Origin: Sulfurisphaera tokodaii str. 7 | GTDB lineage: Archaea > Thermoproteota > Thermoprotei_A > Sulfolobales > Sulfolobaceae | Direction of reading: 5' to 3' | NCBI RefSeq assembly: GCF_000011205.1 | Contig: NC_003106.2 | Location: 682,001-746,000, forward strand | Length of the DNA: 64,000 nucleotides | In this document: positions 17,974 through 27,752 of the stretch, in pieces | Numbering within the stretch: position 1 is the stretch's first letter | Layout of the letters: each line of letters opens with the position of its first letter | Made by a program: the position numbers and the translations under genes | The notes under the pieces: generated by a model | Database searches by the model: none | Told to the model about the DNA's origin: nothing | Seen by the model: the letters and a program-made list of their open reading frames with translations, nothing else

Positions 17974-18412
17974 AGGTAGTAGTTAAACAAGTGTTTAATA
18001 AATTATCTCTCAAACAAGTTTGAAGTTTAGATATCAGCAGTAATATTACAGAAATGGATTATACTTAATAGTAATATCAAGTTCACATTTAACCTAAAGA
18101 ACTTTGAGGATAATCATGGTTATATGTAGAATTTCTGCAAATTTAAGTTTAAACTTAAAATATTTTAAAAACATTGTACTTACGGAGACGTTAAAGAGCT
18201 AGCTTTTCTCTCTAATGCATAAGGAATTCTAAGAATAAACGGTTCCATTTAAACTATAATCAAATATGTTACACGAAATTAGTATAAATATATAAGGCCT
18301 AGTAAAGAAGACACTACACTAAAATAGAACCTCGAATAGCATTTATAGGAAAATCCTTGCAGTTTAAGGGAACCTTAAAAACTTTTTAAAAATTAACCAA
18401 ACAAAATATCGG
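17974..18412. other. Intergenic region between the decarboxylase-like gene and the dead transposase
   Basis: 439 bases. Apart from the promoter sites at its left end it holds no recognisable gene. The right part probably contains the left end of the decayed insertion sequence, but I could not identify a terminal repeat. Confidence 0.4.
17984..18022 (-). promoter_or_regulatory. Promoter of the acetoacetate-decarboxylase-like gene with paired AAACAAGT sites
   Basis: TAAAC-AAGT-GTTTA (17984-17997) and CAAAC-AA-GTTTG (18011-18022) are two small inverted repeats sharing AAACAAGT. They lie on each side of the TATA-like box, which is 28 bases before the start codon. The same octamer brackets the TATA box of the gene at 38397. 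A repressor site is a reasonable inference. Confidence 0.5.
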
Positions 18413-19542
18413 ATGAATACAAACTCATTACTCCAAGAGTATTACAAGGCACTTCAAGAAGCATTACAACAAATATTCAAAGCCTTGACTAGCGTGAGAA
18501 AAGACACACTAACAAGACTAGTACTAGGAGGAGTAATCGGTGGGACAGCAACAGAAATAGCACAAGCAGTAGGCATGGACTATGAGACAGTACTAAAAAA
18601 CCTTGATAAAATAGCAAACATAAACTTGATCAAAATAGTAAAAGAAATAGTAAAAGACCACCCAGTACAACTAAGACGACACACACAACCACAAAGAATA
18701 CGCAAGAGCACTACCAGTATCAAGAAACGGAACACAAGCCTTTTACTGCAGAGAACACAAAAGATACGAACCAGCAATACAACTCCTAATAATAGCAATA
18801 AAAGACCTATACACAAACGAAACCTACATTATAACAATAATACCATACAAAGACCTATACACAAACGAAACCTACATTATAACAATAATACCATACAAAG
18901 ACCTATACACAAACGAAACCTACATTATAACAATAATACCATACATACCACAAAAAGTTGCCGAAATACTCAAGGAGAAAAAGCAGAATACAAAACAAAA
19001 ATCCAACTATACCTAGAAACACTACCAACAATCCTAAACAAGTACAACATTACCACCATCTCATTCGACTCATGGTACGTAAACTCAAAAACCCTAACAC
19101 TATCGGGGAACTCAAGGCAAACGCACGTGTTGTCGAGGGTGGCAGACACGTGCCAGTTGCCGAGTTCCCCGAAGGGGAATACCTAGTAGAATACCTAGGT
19201 ACCCCCATAAAACTACTCGTAATAGACAATTATAAAGGTATGGGAAAAAGATACTTCTTCTCAACCAACACACCAGAAGATATAACATGGGAAAACCGTT
19301 GGGATATTGAAGTAGTAATTAGGGAGCTAAAGGCTCTAGGCTTAGAGAAGAGCTCTTTCCTCACATGGGTTAGGAACAAGGGTTTCATAACCTTGAAAGC
19401 CCTCTCCCTCCTCTTAGTCCTCTCATTTAAGTATTCTCTTGGCTTAAGGTTGGGAGCCAAGAGGATATCAAGGATGATAAAAAGTATTTATCAATCTTTG
19501 GGTGGGATTAAGAAACTGTTTAAGAGAAGGAAAAATACGTAA
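18413..19542 (+). pseudogene. Degraded DDE transposase gene (IS4/ISH3-like)
   Basis: Pieces of one transposase lie in different frames. The N-terminal 88 codons are intact (TATEIAQAVGMDYETVLKN, an HTH). A frameshift near 18672 leads to EYARALPVSRNGTQAFYCRE and IKDLYTNETYIITIIPY. A second shift near 18975 leads to YNITTISFDSWYVN, where D may be catalytic. A third near 19095 leads to LLVIDNYKGMGKRYFFS and ENRWDIEVVIRELKALGL, which has the W...RW.IE pattern of IS4-type enzymes. A 48-bp unit is present three times inside. The gene cannot give an active transposase. The family call is tentative. Confidence 0.8.
18801..18944 (+). repeat. Three exact tandem copies of a 48-bp unit inside the dead transposase
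   Basis: Units start at 18801, 18849 and 18897 with aaagacctatacacaaacga and end in ataataccatac. All three read identically. 48 bases is 16 codons, encoding KDLYTNETYIITIIPY in the transposase frame. Confidence 0.93.
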
Positions 19543-19720
19543 AATGCTAATGGTATTTAGTAAAGAGTAATAATTTATGTTAAAGATTACTATTAAGAGT
19601 GCTGAAGTTATTGAATAAATAAGAAAACTTTTCGTAAATAAATTAGAAATAAACTTATACCCAAATAAATTACTGTAAAAACAAATAGATTAGAAATTCC
19701 ATTTTGCAAATATTAATGAA

Positions 19721-19810
19721 AATATATATACTCAATCAATTATTTCTTCTAAAATTACACTAATTCAAGAGAATATTACAATTCAGGAAAGATTCTTAAA
19801 TCGCCTCTTC
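19721..19810 (+). repeat. Dispersed intergenic repeat, family 1, copy 1
   Basis: Contains a tatata...tcaattatt...gagaatattacaatt...gaaagattcttaaatcgcc order, with the 15-base core at 19769-19783. Related copies lie at 24386-24472 and 60059-60130. All three point the same way and end in (g)aatc(g)ccc or similar. Here it sits just before the PaREP1 gene. Confidence 0.7.
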
Positions 19811-19848
19811 CTTATAAGAAATATTTAATCGGTTGAGTGAATATTATT

Positions 19849-20325
19849 GTGGCTGAAGAGTTAACTAAACCTTGGATTGACATGAAGAAGTATCAAGAAG
19901 ATAGGTTAAAAGAAGCTTGGTATGAGGCTGACTTAGCTGAGAGGCTAATGAATGACGGGCTTTTAAGGAATGCTGCAGGTAAAGCTTATCAGGCTGTAAA
20001 GGCTTATGTTGCTGCAGTTGCTGTAAACTTTAGACCTCAGCTGGCAAAGTATTTTCCAGGTAAGAAAAAGATTTCGCCATCTAAGGAGGTAGAGAAAGTT
20101 GACTGGATAATCGCTATAATGCCAAGCAGTAAGCTAAGGAAAGTAGTTGCAATAATAGGTGATGATCAACTAAGATTATTAACTGAAATAGCTCTTGACC
20201 TTCATGAGTTTCAATATAACGGTTTTGATAAAGACTCTGAGGTTTCAAGGTACGATAGCGAGGAATTCGTAAAGAAGGATATACTCTACATAGTGAATTT
20301 CATAAAAAGTAAGGTGAAAGGTTAG
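19849..20325 (+). CDS. PaREP1 family protein
   Basis: About 158 residues, strongly helical. DRLKEAWYEADLAERLMNDG then LLRNAAGKAYQAVKAYVAA, followed by ELTEIALDLHEFQYNGF-like segments and the D-x-S-x-Y region, fits the PaREP1/PaREP8 group of crenarchaeal HEPN-like helical proteins. The molecular role is not established. A GTG at 19837 is possible; I prefer the GTG at 19849, about 25 bases after the TATA-like atatttaat. It follows repeat family 1 and a dead transposase, an unstable neighbourhood. Confidence 0.75.
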   Translation: MAEELTKPWIDMKKYQEDRLKEAWYEADLAERLMNDGLLRNAAGKAYQAVKAYVAAVAVNFRPQLAKYFPGKKKISPSKEVEKVDWIIAIMPSSKLRKVVAIIGDDQLRLLTEIALDLHEFQYNGFDKDSEVSRYDSEEFVKKDILYIVNFIKSKVKG

Positions 20326-20976
20326 TTAAGAGAAATAATTTTAACCCTTTTACGATAAAAGTGTTTAGGATTACCATCAAAATACTTAATTCTTAGGTTA
20401 CCTACAGCGGAGAAGAATCACAGACAAAAGTAAATCTTTATAAATAGAATGGCATTGTAGTTCCTTCTATTGAGGGATTTTTCCAGTAAAGACCACCGTA
20501 ACAGTTTTTAAGAAGAACATGGAAACTTCATTCTCCCAATTATTGAATTTACAAATTGTACCTTGATTATTGGAGAATTTTGTAAAATCACATTAAGTAA
20601 AGAGAAATTTACTTGTCAAAATCCACATTTATTTTAGAAATATTGAGATGTAAACTCAACACACACGTAAAAAATAAGAGAATCTATAGATAATTGGCAA
20701 AGCAAGCATTATATACTACGCATTTAACAAAACTGGTTTGTAACCGTGGTAGGATTGAGAGAAAAATAATCATTAACCCCAAGACTGTTAATTTTTGTAG
20801 AAGAAACTAGACATAGGTCTAAATTTAATGATAACAGTGCAAAGCATAGTTGGAAGTTGGTTGGAAAAAGTATTTAATTAAATCATTATTATCTTCTTTA
20901 CGATCTCATAAGGAAGATAACAAAAATAAAAACTACTTAATTCGCTTGCAGTGTTTTCTTAGTAGCAAAAAATATT
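20326..20976. other. 651-bp intergenic region with one short dispersed repeat
   Basis: No coding frame recognised. Bases 20581-20613 (tgtaaaatcacattaagtaa and onward, 33 bases) recur with one difference at 24026-24058, upstream of the HTH/beta-repeat regulator gene. The remainder is AT-rich without clear structure. Confidence 0.5.
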
Positions 20977-21321
20977 TCATACATCTACTTCTATCCAGCC
21001 ATTATTATCCCTAATTTGATATGTTTTTAATCCTAGTTTCTCTTTTGGTGCGTCTGGTGCTACATAGGGAGGTTCTAGCATTTGCCCAGTCCTTAGATCA
21101 AATAATGCTAGATGGCAGTAACATCTAACTGTTAGCTTCTCCTCATCTAATTTACCTAAAATACACCTAGCGTGTGAACATACAGCATCCATTGCGTATA
21201 AATTACCATTAACATTTGCGATAAAAATTACTTTATCATCTACCTTAACTGCAGCACTCTTTGCTTTTTCCAGCGCCTTTGCCGAAATAGTCCTTTTCCA
21301 TACCATAAGAAAATAAAACAT
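20977..21321 (-). CDS. Rieske [2Fe-2S] ferredoxin-like protein
   Basis: 114 residues with the two cluster-binding boxes CSHARCILG and [13 protein letters not shown], giving Cys-x-His and Cys-x-x-His ligands 15-17 residues apart. A soluble single-domain Rieske protein without a membrane anchor, like the ferredoxin components of dioxygenases or stand-alone archaeal ferredoxins. No oxygenase is adjacent, so its partner is unknown. An in-frame ATG at 21306 (MVWKRT) is an equally good start. Confidence 0.87.
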   Translation of the reverse strand: MFYFLMVWKRTISAKALEKAKSAAVKVDDKVIFIANVNGNLYAMDAVCSHARCILGKLDEEKLTVRCYCHLALFDLRTGQMLEPPYVAPDAPKEKLGLKTYQIRDNNGWIEVDV

Positions 21322-21532
21322 CTCAAACCATATATCTTTTATTTAGCAAAGGTATTTAATTTAACATTAATGTATCTATATTTTTTAAAATCTCAAAATA
21401 ATAAAGGACTTGCATTTACATCAAGCATAATAATCTAAGTCAACAACATATTATACCTAATTAAAATAAGAGTAGTTAACCATACCTTAAATGTTAATAA
21501 CAGAATTATATTTTAAATATTCATTCATGAAA

Positions 21533-22721
21533 TTAGATTCTTAGATTATAAAATTCTTTAAATGCAAATTCAAGATAGAAGAATATTAACATTATTACCC
21601 CCACTAATAGATAAGTTTGCCCTATACCTATAGTAGCTACTAAGACACCAGCTAAAGGACCGAAAAAGTTACCAGACCATTAGAGATTGCTGATATTGTA
21701 CCCCTAACTCTTCCCATGTACTCTTTATCTATAACTCTTAAGAGTACGGAGGATGTTAAAACTGAATTAATTCCAGAAAAGAAGAATATAATAAATGTTG
21801 GCACTACTGCAAGAAAGACATTATGGATTACTATATATGACACTAAAGATATTGAAATAAATGTACCAAATAGTACGTGGTAGAAACCTATTTTACCTTT
21901 CTTAATTTTAGGAGCATAAGCAGAACCCAAGATTATTCCAGCCTCACTAGCAATGCCTAACATGCTAAAGAAAATTGGTCCTTTATGCAAAAAATCTTCA
22001 ACGTAAAATAAGAGTAATAATCCCTGCATGTTAAAGAATAAATTCCCTATTGTAAGAATAATAAACTGAGTTAGCACTTTATTCTTTCTTATATAGTTAA
22101 TTCCTTCTATAAGTCCCTTTTTAAAACCGCTTTTTCCAGTATACGTAGTGCTAAATATCTTTATGGGTAAAAATAGGAAGATAATTATCCCAAGAAAAAA
22201 TAACGGTCCTAACAACGAGTATTTCAAATTTATCGTAAGAAGGATCCCTGCCAGTACTCTGCAAAAAGACCCAATGACCTGGTAATAGTCCTATTAATTG
22301 ATGAGACTTTTTTATAAAATTCTTCCTTCACATTTTCTTTAATCCAGACAGACATGATAGAACCTGAAACGTCAAAAACAATACCAGTCATTAATGCCGT
22401 TGTGTAGAATAATAAAATGAGTATAGGGAGATTATTAACTAATAGTTCCAACTGAGATAGAAGTAATAAAACGAGAAGTAAGAATGAGAGGGTTAGTAAT
22501 ATTGTCTTCTTATTTTTTGCAGTGTCAACTATTGTCCCAGTGAAGTAACTAAAAAAGAAGGGTATTGAGGTAAGAGAAAACAAAATTCCAGTAATCAGAC
22601 CAGAAGCAGTAATTTTTGAAATAATCCATAATTCTAACGTATTAATTAAAGTAATAATAAAATATAATGAGTTAATGGCAGATATTGTAAATAATATACT
22701 TCTCCAGTTGATTTCAGACAA
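21533..22721 (-). pseudogene. MFS exporter gene with two frameshifts
   Basis: The minus strand encodes about 396 residues of an MFS efflux protein (MFS_3/macrolide-efflux type, about 12 helices) in three frames. Frame 1 runs from 22721 to near 22250 (through SLGLFAEYW). It then needs one extra base to continue as AGILLTINLKYSLLGPLF. A second shift near 21675 is needed to go from AISNG to NFFGPLAGVLVATIGIGQ and the stop at 21533. No residues seem to be missing, so the damage is recent, or these are sequencing errors. A partial relative lies at 14466. It follows its likely regulator gene on the same strand. Confidence 0.82.
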
Positions 22722-22820
22722 TTTTGCTCAACTCTAAGGCTAAATTAATTTACGAGCTTCAGACTAACGTTCTATATGAACTTATCACCTCAAGCATTTT
22801 CATATTAACCTTACCTCAGC

Positions 22821-23996
22821 TTAATTTGTATGTCCCTTATTCTCTTTTACTTTAATGACTCCTCCATCTACTGAAGCGTTAATATAAAGAACACCGTTCT
22901 TACCTATCCTACCCTTTGGTAAATCAACAAATCCACCATTTATTGACGAGCTAGAAATTACACTGATATCATCTGGTAAAGATAATGTAACATCACCAAT
23001 ACCTCCGTCCACAGACAGTAATAATTTAGATTCTTTATATGGTAAGAAGGAGATTTGGCCACTTATCTTACCTCCATCTACAGAAATATTGGCTTCATTT
23101 TGGACAGCAATGTTAAGATCTACAATACCGCCATCTATTTCTACATAGAGATTATTCATCTTAATTTCTGAAACGCTTACTTTTCCTCCATTAATGTTAA
23201 TCTTAAGTGAATTTAAATCCGGATAAGAGATTTTCAGATAACAACCATCGGCTCTAATCGTATTATTGTTTATATCTAGATCTCCCATATCTACACATTT
23301 AGCGAGAAGATGAGGTTCTCCCTTAAATATCGTTACTACTCCTCCGTCAAGTTCTATGGAAAGATCATTAGATGTTTGAAGAGGACCATCATATACTATT
23401 CTTAATCTATTATTAATTCTAATTGAAGGAAATATTGCTGAAAGGAATCTGCTAAGAAATCCTTCTTTATCTTCTTCACTGCTCCCAGCAGTCCTTATAG
23501 TAATTACATTCTTCGATTTAGATGATATGACGTTAACTAACTCATCTGGACATTTAACTGTAGAAACATTCTCTATATTCTCTAAAACGTCATTGAGGAG
23601 GTTTGGGTCAATAGCTTGAAATTCAACTGTGTTGGAGTCCCTTATTATGAGCTTTCTTCCCTTCTCTTTCAGTTTCCTTAACATATTCTCCGTTACTATA
23701 AAATTATCAACATACTGAATTATCATGGGAATTTCGGTTTGGTTTGAAAGAGAGATGTGTTGGCTTTCAATCATATTTATTATTGATAAAGCTTTCTTCC
23801 CTTCTTCAGTAAGAGTATATTTTCCTTCATTATTCTTTGAGATTAAACCATCTAATTTCTTTAGATGAAACGCTAAAGCAGGACTTTCTATGTCTAATTC
23901 CTCTAAAAGTTCCGAGAAGGATTTAGGTACTTGCAAAGATTTCAATATCTTCCTCCTTACCTCGTTTGAGATCGCATCGAACATATCCATATTCAC
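22821..23996 (-). CDS. ArsR-type HTH regulator fused to a beta-repeat domain
   Basis: 391 residues. Residues 1-75 form a winged helix (FDAISNEVRRKILKSL, SFSELLEELDIESPALAFHLKKLDGLI). Residues 190-385 form a repetitive beta structure with evenly spaced GG pairs (ELDGGVVTIF, INGGKVSVSE, IDGGIVDLN, VDGGKISGQ, VDGGIGDVTL, INGGFVDLP, VDGGVIKV). This resembles the DUF4097/DUF2154-type beta-solenoids of bacterial envelope-stress proteins. It is upstream of the broken exporter and probably controlled it. There is no membrane helix, so the beta domain is cytoplasmic and may sense a ligand. Confidence 0.75.
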   Translation of the reverse strand: MNMDMFDAISNEVRRKILKSLQVPKSFSELLEELDIESPALAFHLKKLDGLISKNNEGKYTLTEEGKKALSIINMIESQHISLSNQTEIPMIIQYVDNFIVTENMLRKLKEKGRKLIIRDSNTVEFQAIDPNLLNDVLENIENVSTVKCPDELVNVISSKSKNVITIRTAGSSEEDKEGFLSRFLSAIFPSIRINNRLRIVYDGPLQTSNDLSIELDGGVVTIFKGEPHLLAKCVDMGDLDINNNTIRADGCYLKISYPDLNSLKININGGKVSVSEIKMNNLYVEIDGGIVDLNIAVQNEANISVDGGKISGQISFLPYKESKLLLSVDGGIGDVTLSLPDDISVISSSSINGGFVDLPKGRIGKNGVLYINASVDGGVIKVKENKGHTN

Positions 23997-24385
23997 AAAT
24001 TATTATCTTGAATATTTAAGGATTCTGTAAAATCACATTGAGTAAAGAGAAATTTACTCATAAAAATTAAAGGCCGGGGGTCTTTCACAGCTTAGTAGTT
24101 TAAGGAAATTCCCTCACCATAAAAAATTATAATATTTGCTCATTAACTAATAAATACTTTGAATTTACTTCCTTACTTTATTTCGTTAATCACAATGAAT
24201 TTTCAGTTAATAAGACAATATATCTTACATTTGTTTAACGTAACGTAAAAATGTAACGATTTTCCTATAAGTGCTAACAGCTCTTTTGCGAATTCACTTT
24301 ATTTTATTATTTTGAAATTAAAAAATTGATTTTACATTCACAATTGGAGAGACCAATGAGTTATACCACGGACTTACTGAATATA

Positions 24386-24472
24386 ATGATATATAATCAA
24401 TTATTCCCTCATACAATTATTATAATTTTAAGAGAATATTACAATTCGGAAAGGACTCGTGAATCGCCCGAC
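24386..24472 (+). repeat. Dispersed intergenic repeat, family 1, copy 2
   Basis: Core gagaatattacaatt at 24432-24446, preceded by atatataatcaattattccc and followed by cggaaaggactcgtgaatcg. Its right end meets the dehydrogenase remnant. Confidence 0.7.
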
Positions 24473-24582
24473 TAGGTACTCTTGAGGATATTACTGTGAT
24501 GGCAACTTTTTTAGCCTCAAATGAAGCAAATTTCATAACGGGACAGCTAATAATAGTCGACGAAGTATATATAATTCGATAA
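24463..24582 (+). pseudogene. C-terminal remnant of a short-chain dehydrogenase/reductase gene
   Basis: In frame after a TGA the sequence reads ARLGTLEDITVMATFLAS then NEANFITGQLIIVD. This matches the classical SDR tail GRxGxPEDIAxxxxFLASDEAxxITGQxxxVDGG, except that the final GG is lost. About 38 codons remain of a usual 250. The rest is missing, replaced on the left by repeat family 1. Confidence 0.75.
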
Positions 24583-24991
24583 AGTAGCGTTTCTGTTCAG
24601 AGTATTGTTACTACGTGAAATACTTCTGTTCTTATCCTACTTCACAAAGAGAATATATTCTATTGCAAAATCAATGATTTTATTACTATGCAAGTTTCTT
24701 GATAGAATATTTTTGTATAATTTCAGAGATATCACTAATCTTAAACTGTATTAAGTATGGTTGTGTTTTTTGTGAAACAATAGTGTGATTACTTAGTTAT
24801 AAGTTTTCTTTTACTTTTTACACTTCTACTCTGCAAAGAAAGTTGCTTCATAATTCATCTTGATGGTGCTATATCTATCAGATCAGTTTTCCGTAACATT
24901 CCTATAATGATCGTTCTCAATCTCTTCATATAAAAAATTTAATTAGGGAATTTACGAAAAGAATTTAAACTATAAAAGATATATCTATTTA

Positions 24992-25456
24992 ATGAAAGTT
25001 GGAGATAAAGCACCATTGTTTGAAGGGATAACTGATACTGGAGAGAAGTTTTCTTTAGCGGATTATATAGGAAAATATAATATAGTACTTTATTTCTATC
25101 CTAAAGATGATACTCCAGGATGTACAAGGGAAGCTTGTGCATTTAGGGATAATTGGAATCTTCTACAAGGCTATGATGTTGTAGTTATAGGTATAAGTTC
25201 TGATGATGTGGAATCTCATAAAAAGTTTAAGCAAAAGTATAATTTACCGTTTATACTTGTCAGTGACCCGGACAAGAAAATCAGAGAATTATATGGAGCA
25301 AAGGGCTTTATTTTACCCGCTAGGATTACATTTGTAATTGATAAAAAAGGGATCATACGCCATATTTACAATTCTCAGCTCAACCCCGAAAATCATGTTA
25401 AAGAAGCTTTAAAAACTCTAGAAATGCTTAAGAAAGAAGAGGAATCAGTAAGCTGA
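24992..25456 (+). CDS. bcp: Peroxiredoxin of the Bcp/PrxQ type
   Basis: 154 residues. [11 protein letters not shown] holds the peroxidatic Cys44 and, five residues on, the resolving Cys49, the spacing of atypical 2-Cys Bcp enzymes. [10 protein letters not shown] and the later [12 protein letters not shown] are family hallmarks. It reduces peroxides using a thioredoxin-like donor. The ATG follows a TATA-like box by about 25 bases (leaderless). Its 3' end overlaps the convergent HTH-10 gene by 12 bases. Confidence 0.93.
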   Translation: MKVGDKAPLFEGITDTGEKFSLADYIGKYNIVLYFYPKDDTPGCTREACAFRDNWNLLQGYDVVVIGISSDDVESHKKFKQKYNLPFILVSDPDKKIRELYGAKGFILPARITFVIDKKGIIRHIYNSQLNPENHVKEALKTLEMLKKEEESVS

Positions 25457-26065
25457 TTTTAACAAGTAAGTTATAATTTTTTTCTGTGCATTTCTTAAAT
25501 GGTAAAGGAAAGTAACTTTACTAATATTCAATAACCTGGCAATTTCATCAGCGTTAGCTCTTCTCGGATAATCAAGATAGCCTTTTGATAAAGCCACCAT
25601 TAAGACTTTCTTTTCCATGTCAGTTAAATCTAGGGTAAAAGAGGGGTTAAAATCTTCAGTCCTTATATCTTCTATTTTGCCTAGGCTTCTTAATTCTTCA
25701 AATAATTCGTTTAAATTTTTACTGTGGGTAACAAAGCTCCACAATTCGGAATTCCCTTTTATTTTATTTCCAAGTACTAGAACTTCTTTATCGTAAAGCA
25801 CTCCTGCAATAGAACCTTTATAAGTATTGAGGAAATCTACATAGTACCCATCTTTAAGTTTGCTTATATTCATAATTTTCACAACACTTTTGTGATCTTT
25901 CATTAATTTTACCGATTCCTTGTCTGTTGAATTAATCAGAATTCTACTTCGTAAATAGTTCTTGTCTGGATAAACTTGTAAATTAATTGTATATGCATCA
26001 TATGGCATATGATGTGTCCAACAATCTTCATGAACAATTTTTACATCTACTTTTTTAATCATCAT
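25445..26065 (-). CDS. HTH-10 (bacterio-opsin activator-like) transcription regulator
   Basis: About 206 residues. The N-terminal part ([12 protein letters not shown]) and the middle resemble archaeal ligand-sensing regulators of the Bat type. The C-terminal 60 residues are the HTH-10 domain: [20 protein letters not shown], then [20 protein letters not shown]. Starts further up (26110) exist, but the ATG at 26065 fits the family N-terminus and has a TATA-like tatatttttaaa about 20 bases away. It is divergent from the hpa-like gene set and may control it (inference). Confidence 0.82.
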   Translation of the reverse strand: MMIKKVDVKIVHEDCWTHHMPYDAYTINLQVYPDKNYLRSRILINSTDKESVKLMKDHKSVVKIMNISKLKDGYYVDFLNTYKGSIAGVLYDKEVLVLGNKIKGNSELWSFVTHSKNLNELFEELRSLGKIEDIRTEDFNPSFTLDLTDMEKKVLMVALSKGYLDYPRRANADEIARLLNISKVTFLYHLRNAQKKIITYLLKSAY

Positions 26066-26269
26066 TATATTGTACCATTTTAAAAATATAAGCATATCTA
26101 TGTCAATCATTATAATTAGTTCTAAAGAATTTCATATATATGAAAGGTTTGAGATTTTATTACGAGCTTACTAGGATTTAGGGAACAGTACAACTTAGTG
26201 ACCTCTTTTAACCACAACTATAACGCGTTTCATAATTAACTTAAATCTGATTATTCCTTATATACTACT

Positions 26270-26740
26270 ATGGCTGAAGTGATAAAGAGTATAATGAGGA
26301 AATTTCCTTTAGGTGTTGCTATAGTTACAACCAATTGGAAAGGAGAATTAGTTGGAATGACAGTCAACACTTTTAACTCTCTCTCACTAAACCCTCCATT
26401 AGTTTCATTTTTCGCAGACAGAATGAAGGGGAATGACATTCCTTATAAAGAATCAAAGTATTTTGTAGTTAATTTTACCGATAATGAAGAGCTTTTTAAT
26501 ATTTTTGCGCTTAAACCAGTTAAGGAGAGGTTTAGGGAAATAAAATATAAGGAAGGAATAGGAGGTTGTCCAATATTATATGATTCTTATGCATATATAG
26601 AAGCTAAACTCTATGACACGATTGATGTAGGAGATCACTCAATAATAGTAGGGGAAGTAATTGATGGTTACCAAATTAGAGACAACTTTACACCACTCGT
26701 TTATATGAATAGAAAATACTATAAACTCTCTAGCTTGTAG
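26270..26740 (+). CDS. hpaC: Flavin reductase, HpaC-like component of 4-hydroxyphenylacetate 3-monooxygenase
   Basis: 156 residues of the flavin-reductase-like split-barrel family. PLGVAIVTTNWKGELVGMTV near 14-33, then SLNPPLVSFFAD, are the FMN-binding strands. GDHSIIVGEVIDG near the end is the usual closing motif. It uses NAD(P)H to make reduced flavin for the hydroxylase encoded two genes on. The context (dioxygenase, HpaB and FAH enzyme following on the same strand) supports the specific role. Confidence 0.88.
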   Translation: MAEVIKSIMRKFPLGVAIVTTNWKGELVGMTVNTFNSLSLNPPLVSFFADRMKGNDIPYKESKYFVVNFTDNEELFNIFALKPVKERFREIKYKEGIGGCPILYDSYAYIEAKLYDTIDVGDHSIIVGEVIDGYQIRDNFTPLVYMNRKYYKLSSL

Positions 26741-26801
26741 GCTTATTCCTTTAATAAGTTTAATATACCATTTATTTAACCTTTTTCGATAGACTTATTT
26801 G

Positions 26802-27752
26802 ATGATTGATATCCTACGTTTATCTCATGTGGGAATAAGAGTTACTGATCTAGAGAAAGCAAGATATTTTTACGTAGATTTACTAGGATTTGTGGAAACA
26901 GAAAAGGATGGTGACTACATATATTTAAGGGGTATCGATGAGGGACAGCACCACAGCTTAGTTCTTAAAAAGGCTGACTCTCCCGGTTTGTCATATATTG
27001 GATTTAGAGTAAGAAGAGCTGAGGAGCTCGATAAGGCTAAAGAAGAGCTACAAAAGCTTAACCTAAAATTTACCAGGTTTAAGGAGAAAGGTGTTGAGGA
27101 AGCCATACTCTTTGAGACTCCTCAAGGTATGCCGTTTCTAATCTATTACGATATGGAGTATGTTGGAGATATGAGAATGAAGTTTTATGCACATAGAGGT
27201 GTTTCACCAGTAAGGTTAGCTCATGTAAATTATGTGGTAAAGGATATTGAGGAAGAAGTTCAATTCCTTAAAAACTTTATGGGCTATTATGAAACTGAAT
27301 GGTTCTTAGGAAAAGATAATCAAACCAGAGAAGTAATTTGGCTTACAAGAAGGGGAGATTCACACGAGATTGCAATTGCTAAAAGTCAAAAAAATGTTCC
27401 AGGATTTCATCACGAGACTTACTACGTTCATGAGCTAAAAGATGTAATCAGAGCAGCTGATATTGTAGCTTCAGCAGAATTATGGGATAGTATTGAGAGG
27501 GGTCCGGGTAGACATGGAGTTACGGAGGGTTATTATGTTTATCTTAGAGATTTTGATAAAAATAGGATTGAGTTCTTTACAGAGGATTACGTAGTTTTAG
27601 ACCCAGATAAATGGAAACCAGTAGTATGGAGAAATGAACAGTTTAGATATAGAAGTGATTTTTGGGGAAGACCAATTCCCCAATCTTGGTTAAGTGAATG
27701 GGTTCCCGTGGAGGATATTTCCACGGGTAAATTAAAGGGGTGGTCTATTTGA
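26802..27752 (+). CDS. hpaD: Extradiol ring-cleavage dioxygenase, 3,4-dihydroxyphenylacetate 2,3-dioxygenase type
   Basis: 316 residues with two vicinal-oxygen-chelate halves. Metal ligands are visible in the second half: His in RLAHVNYVV (about residue 141), His in GFHHETYYV (about 203-204) and Glu in DKNRIEFFT (about 257), with the catalytic-site His and Tyr in [15 protein letters not shown]. It would open the catechol ring made by the hydroxylase. The ATG at 26802 is preferred over the TTG one codon earlier. The stop overlaps the proposed start of the hydroxylase gene. Confidence 0.87.
   Translation: MIDILRLSHVGIRVTDLEKARYFYVDLLGFVETEKDGDYIYLRGIDEGQHHSLVLKKADSPGLSYIGFRVRRAEELDKAKEELQKLNLKFTRFKEKGVEEAILFETPQGMPFLIYYDMEYVGDMRMKFYAHRGVSPVRLAHVNYVVKDIEEEVQFLKNFMGYYETEWFLGKDNQTREVIWLTRRGDSHEIAIAKSQKNVPGFHHETYYVHELKDVIRAADIVASAELWDSIERGPGRHGVTEGYYVYLRDFDKNRIEFFTEDYVVLDPDKWKPVVWRNEQFRYRSDFWGRPIPQSWLSEWVPVEDISTGKLKGWSI

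Larger units (their letters stand above)
23997..24991. other. 995-bp gene-poor region with repeat and gene remnants
   Basis: Contains the second copy of the short repeat (24026-24058), repeat family 1 copy 2 (24386-24472) and the tail of a short-chain dehydrogenase gene (24463-24582). The part from 24583 to 24991 has no recognisable gene. It ends in the promoter of bcp, with a TATA-like tttaaactata about 25 bases before the ATG. Confidence 0.55.

Noticed and set aside
18801-18944. Possible short CRISPR array
   Set aside because: The 48-bp units are directly adjacent with no spacers, and they encode the transposase.
18413-19186. Repetitive basic protein (RPIHKRNLHYNNNTI repeats)
   Set aside because: It is the transposase repeat read in a shifted frame.
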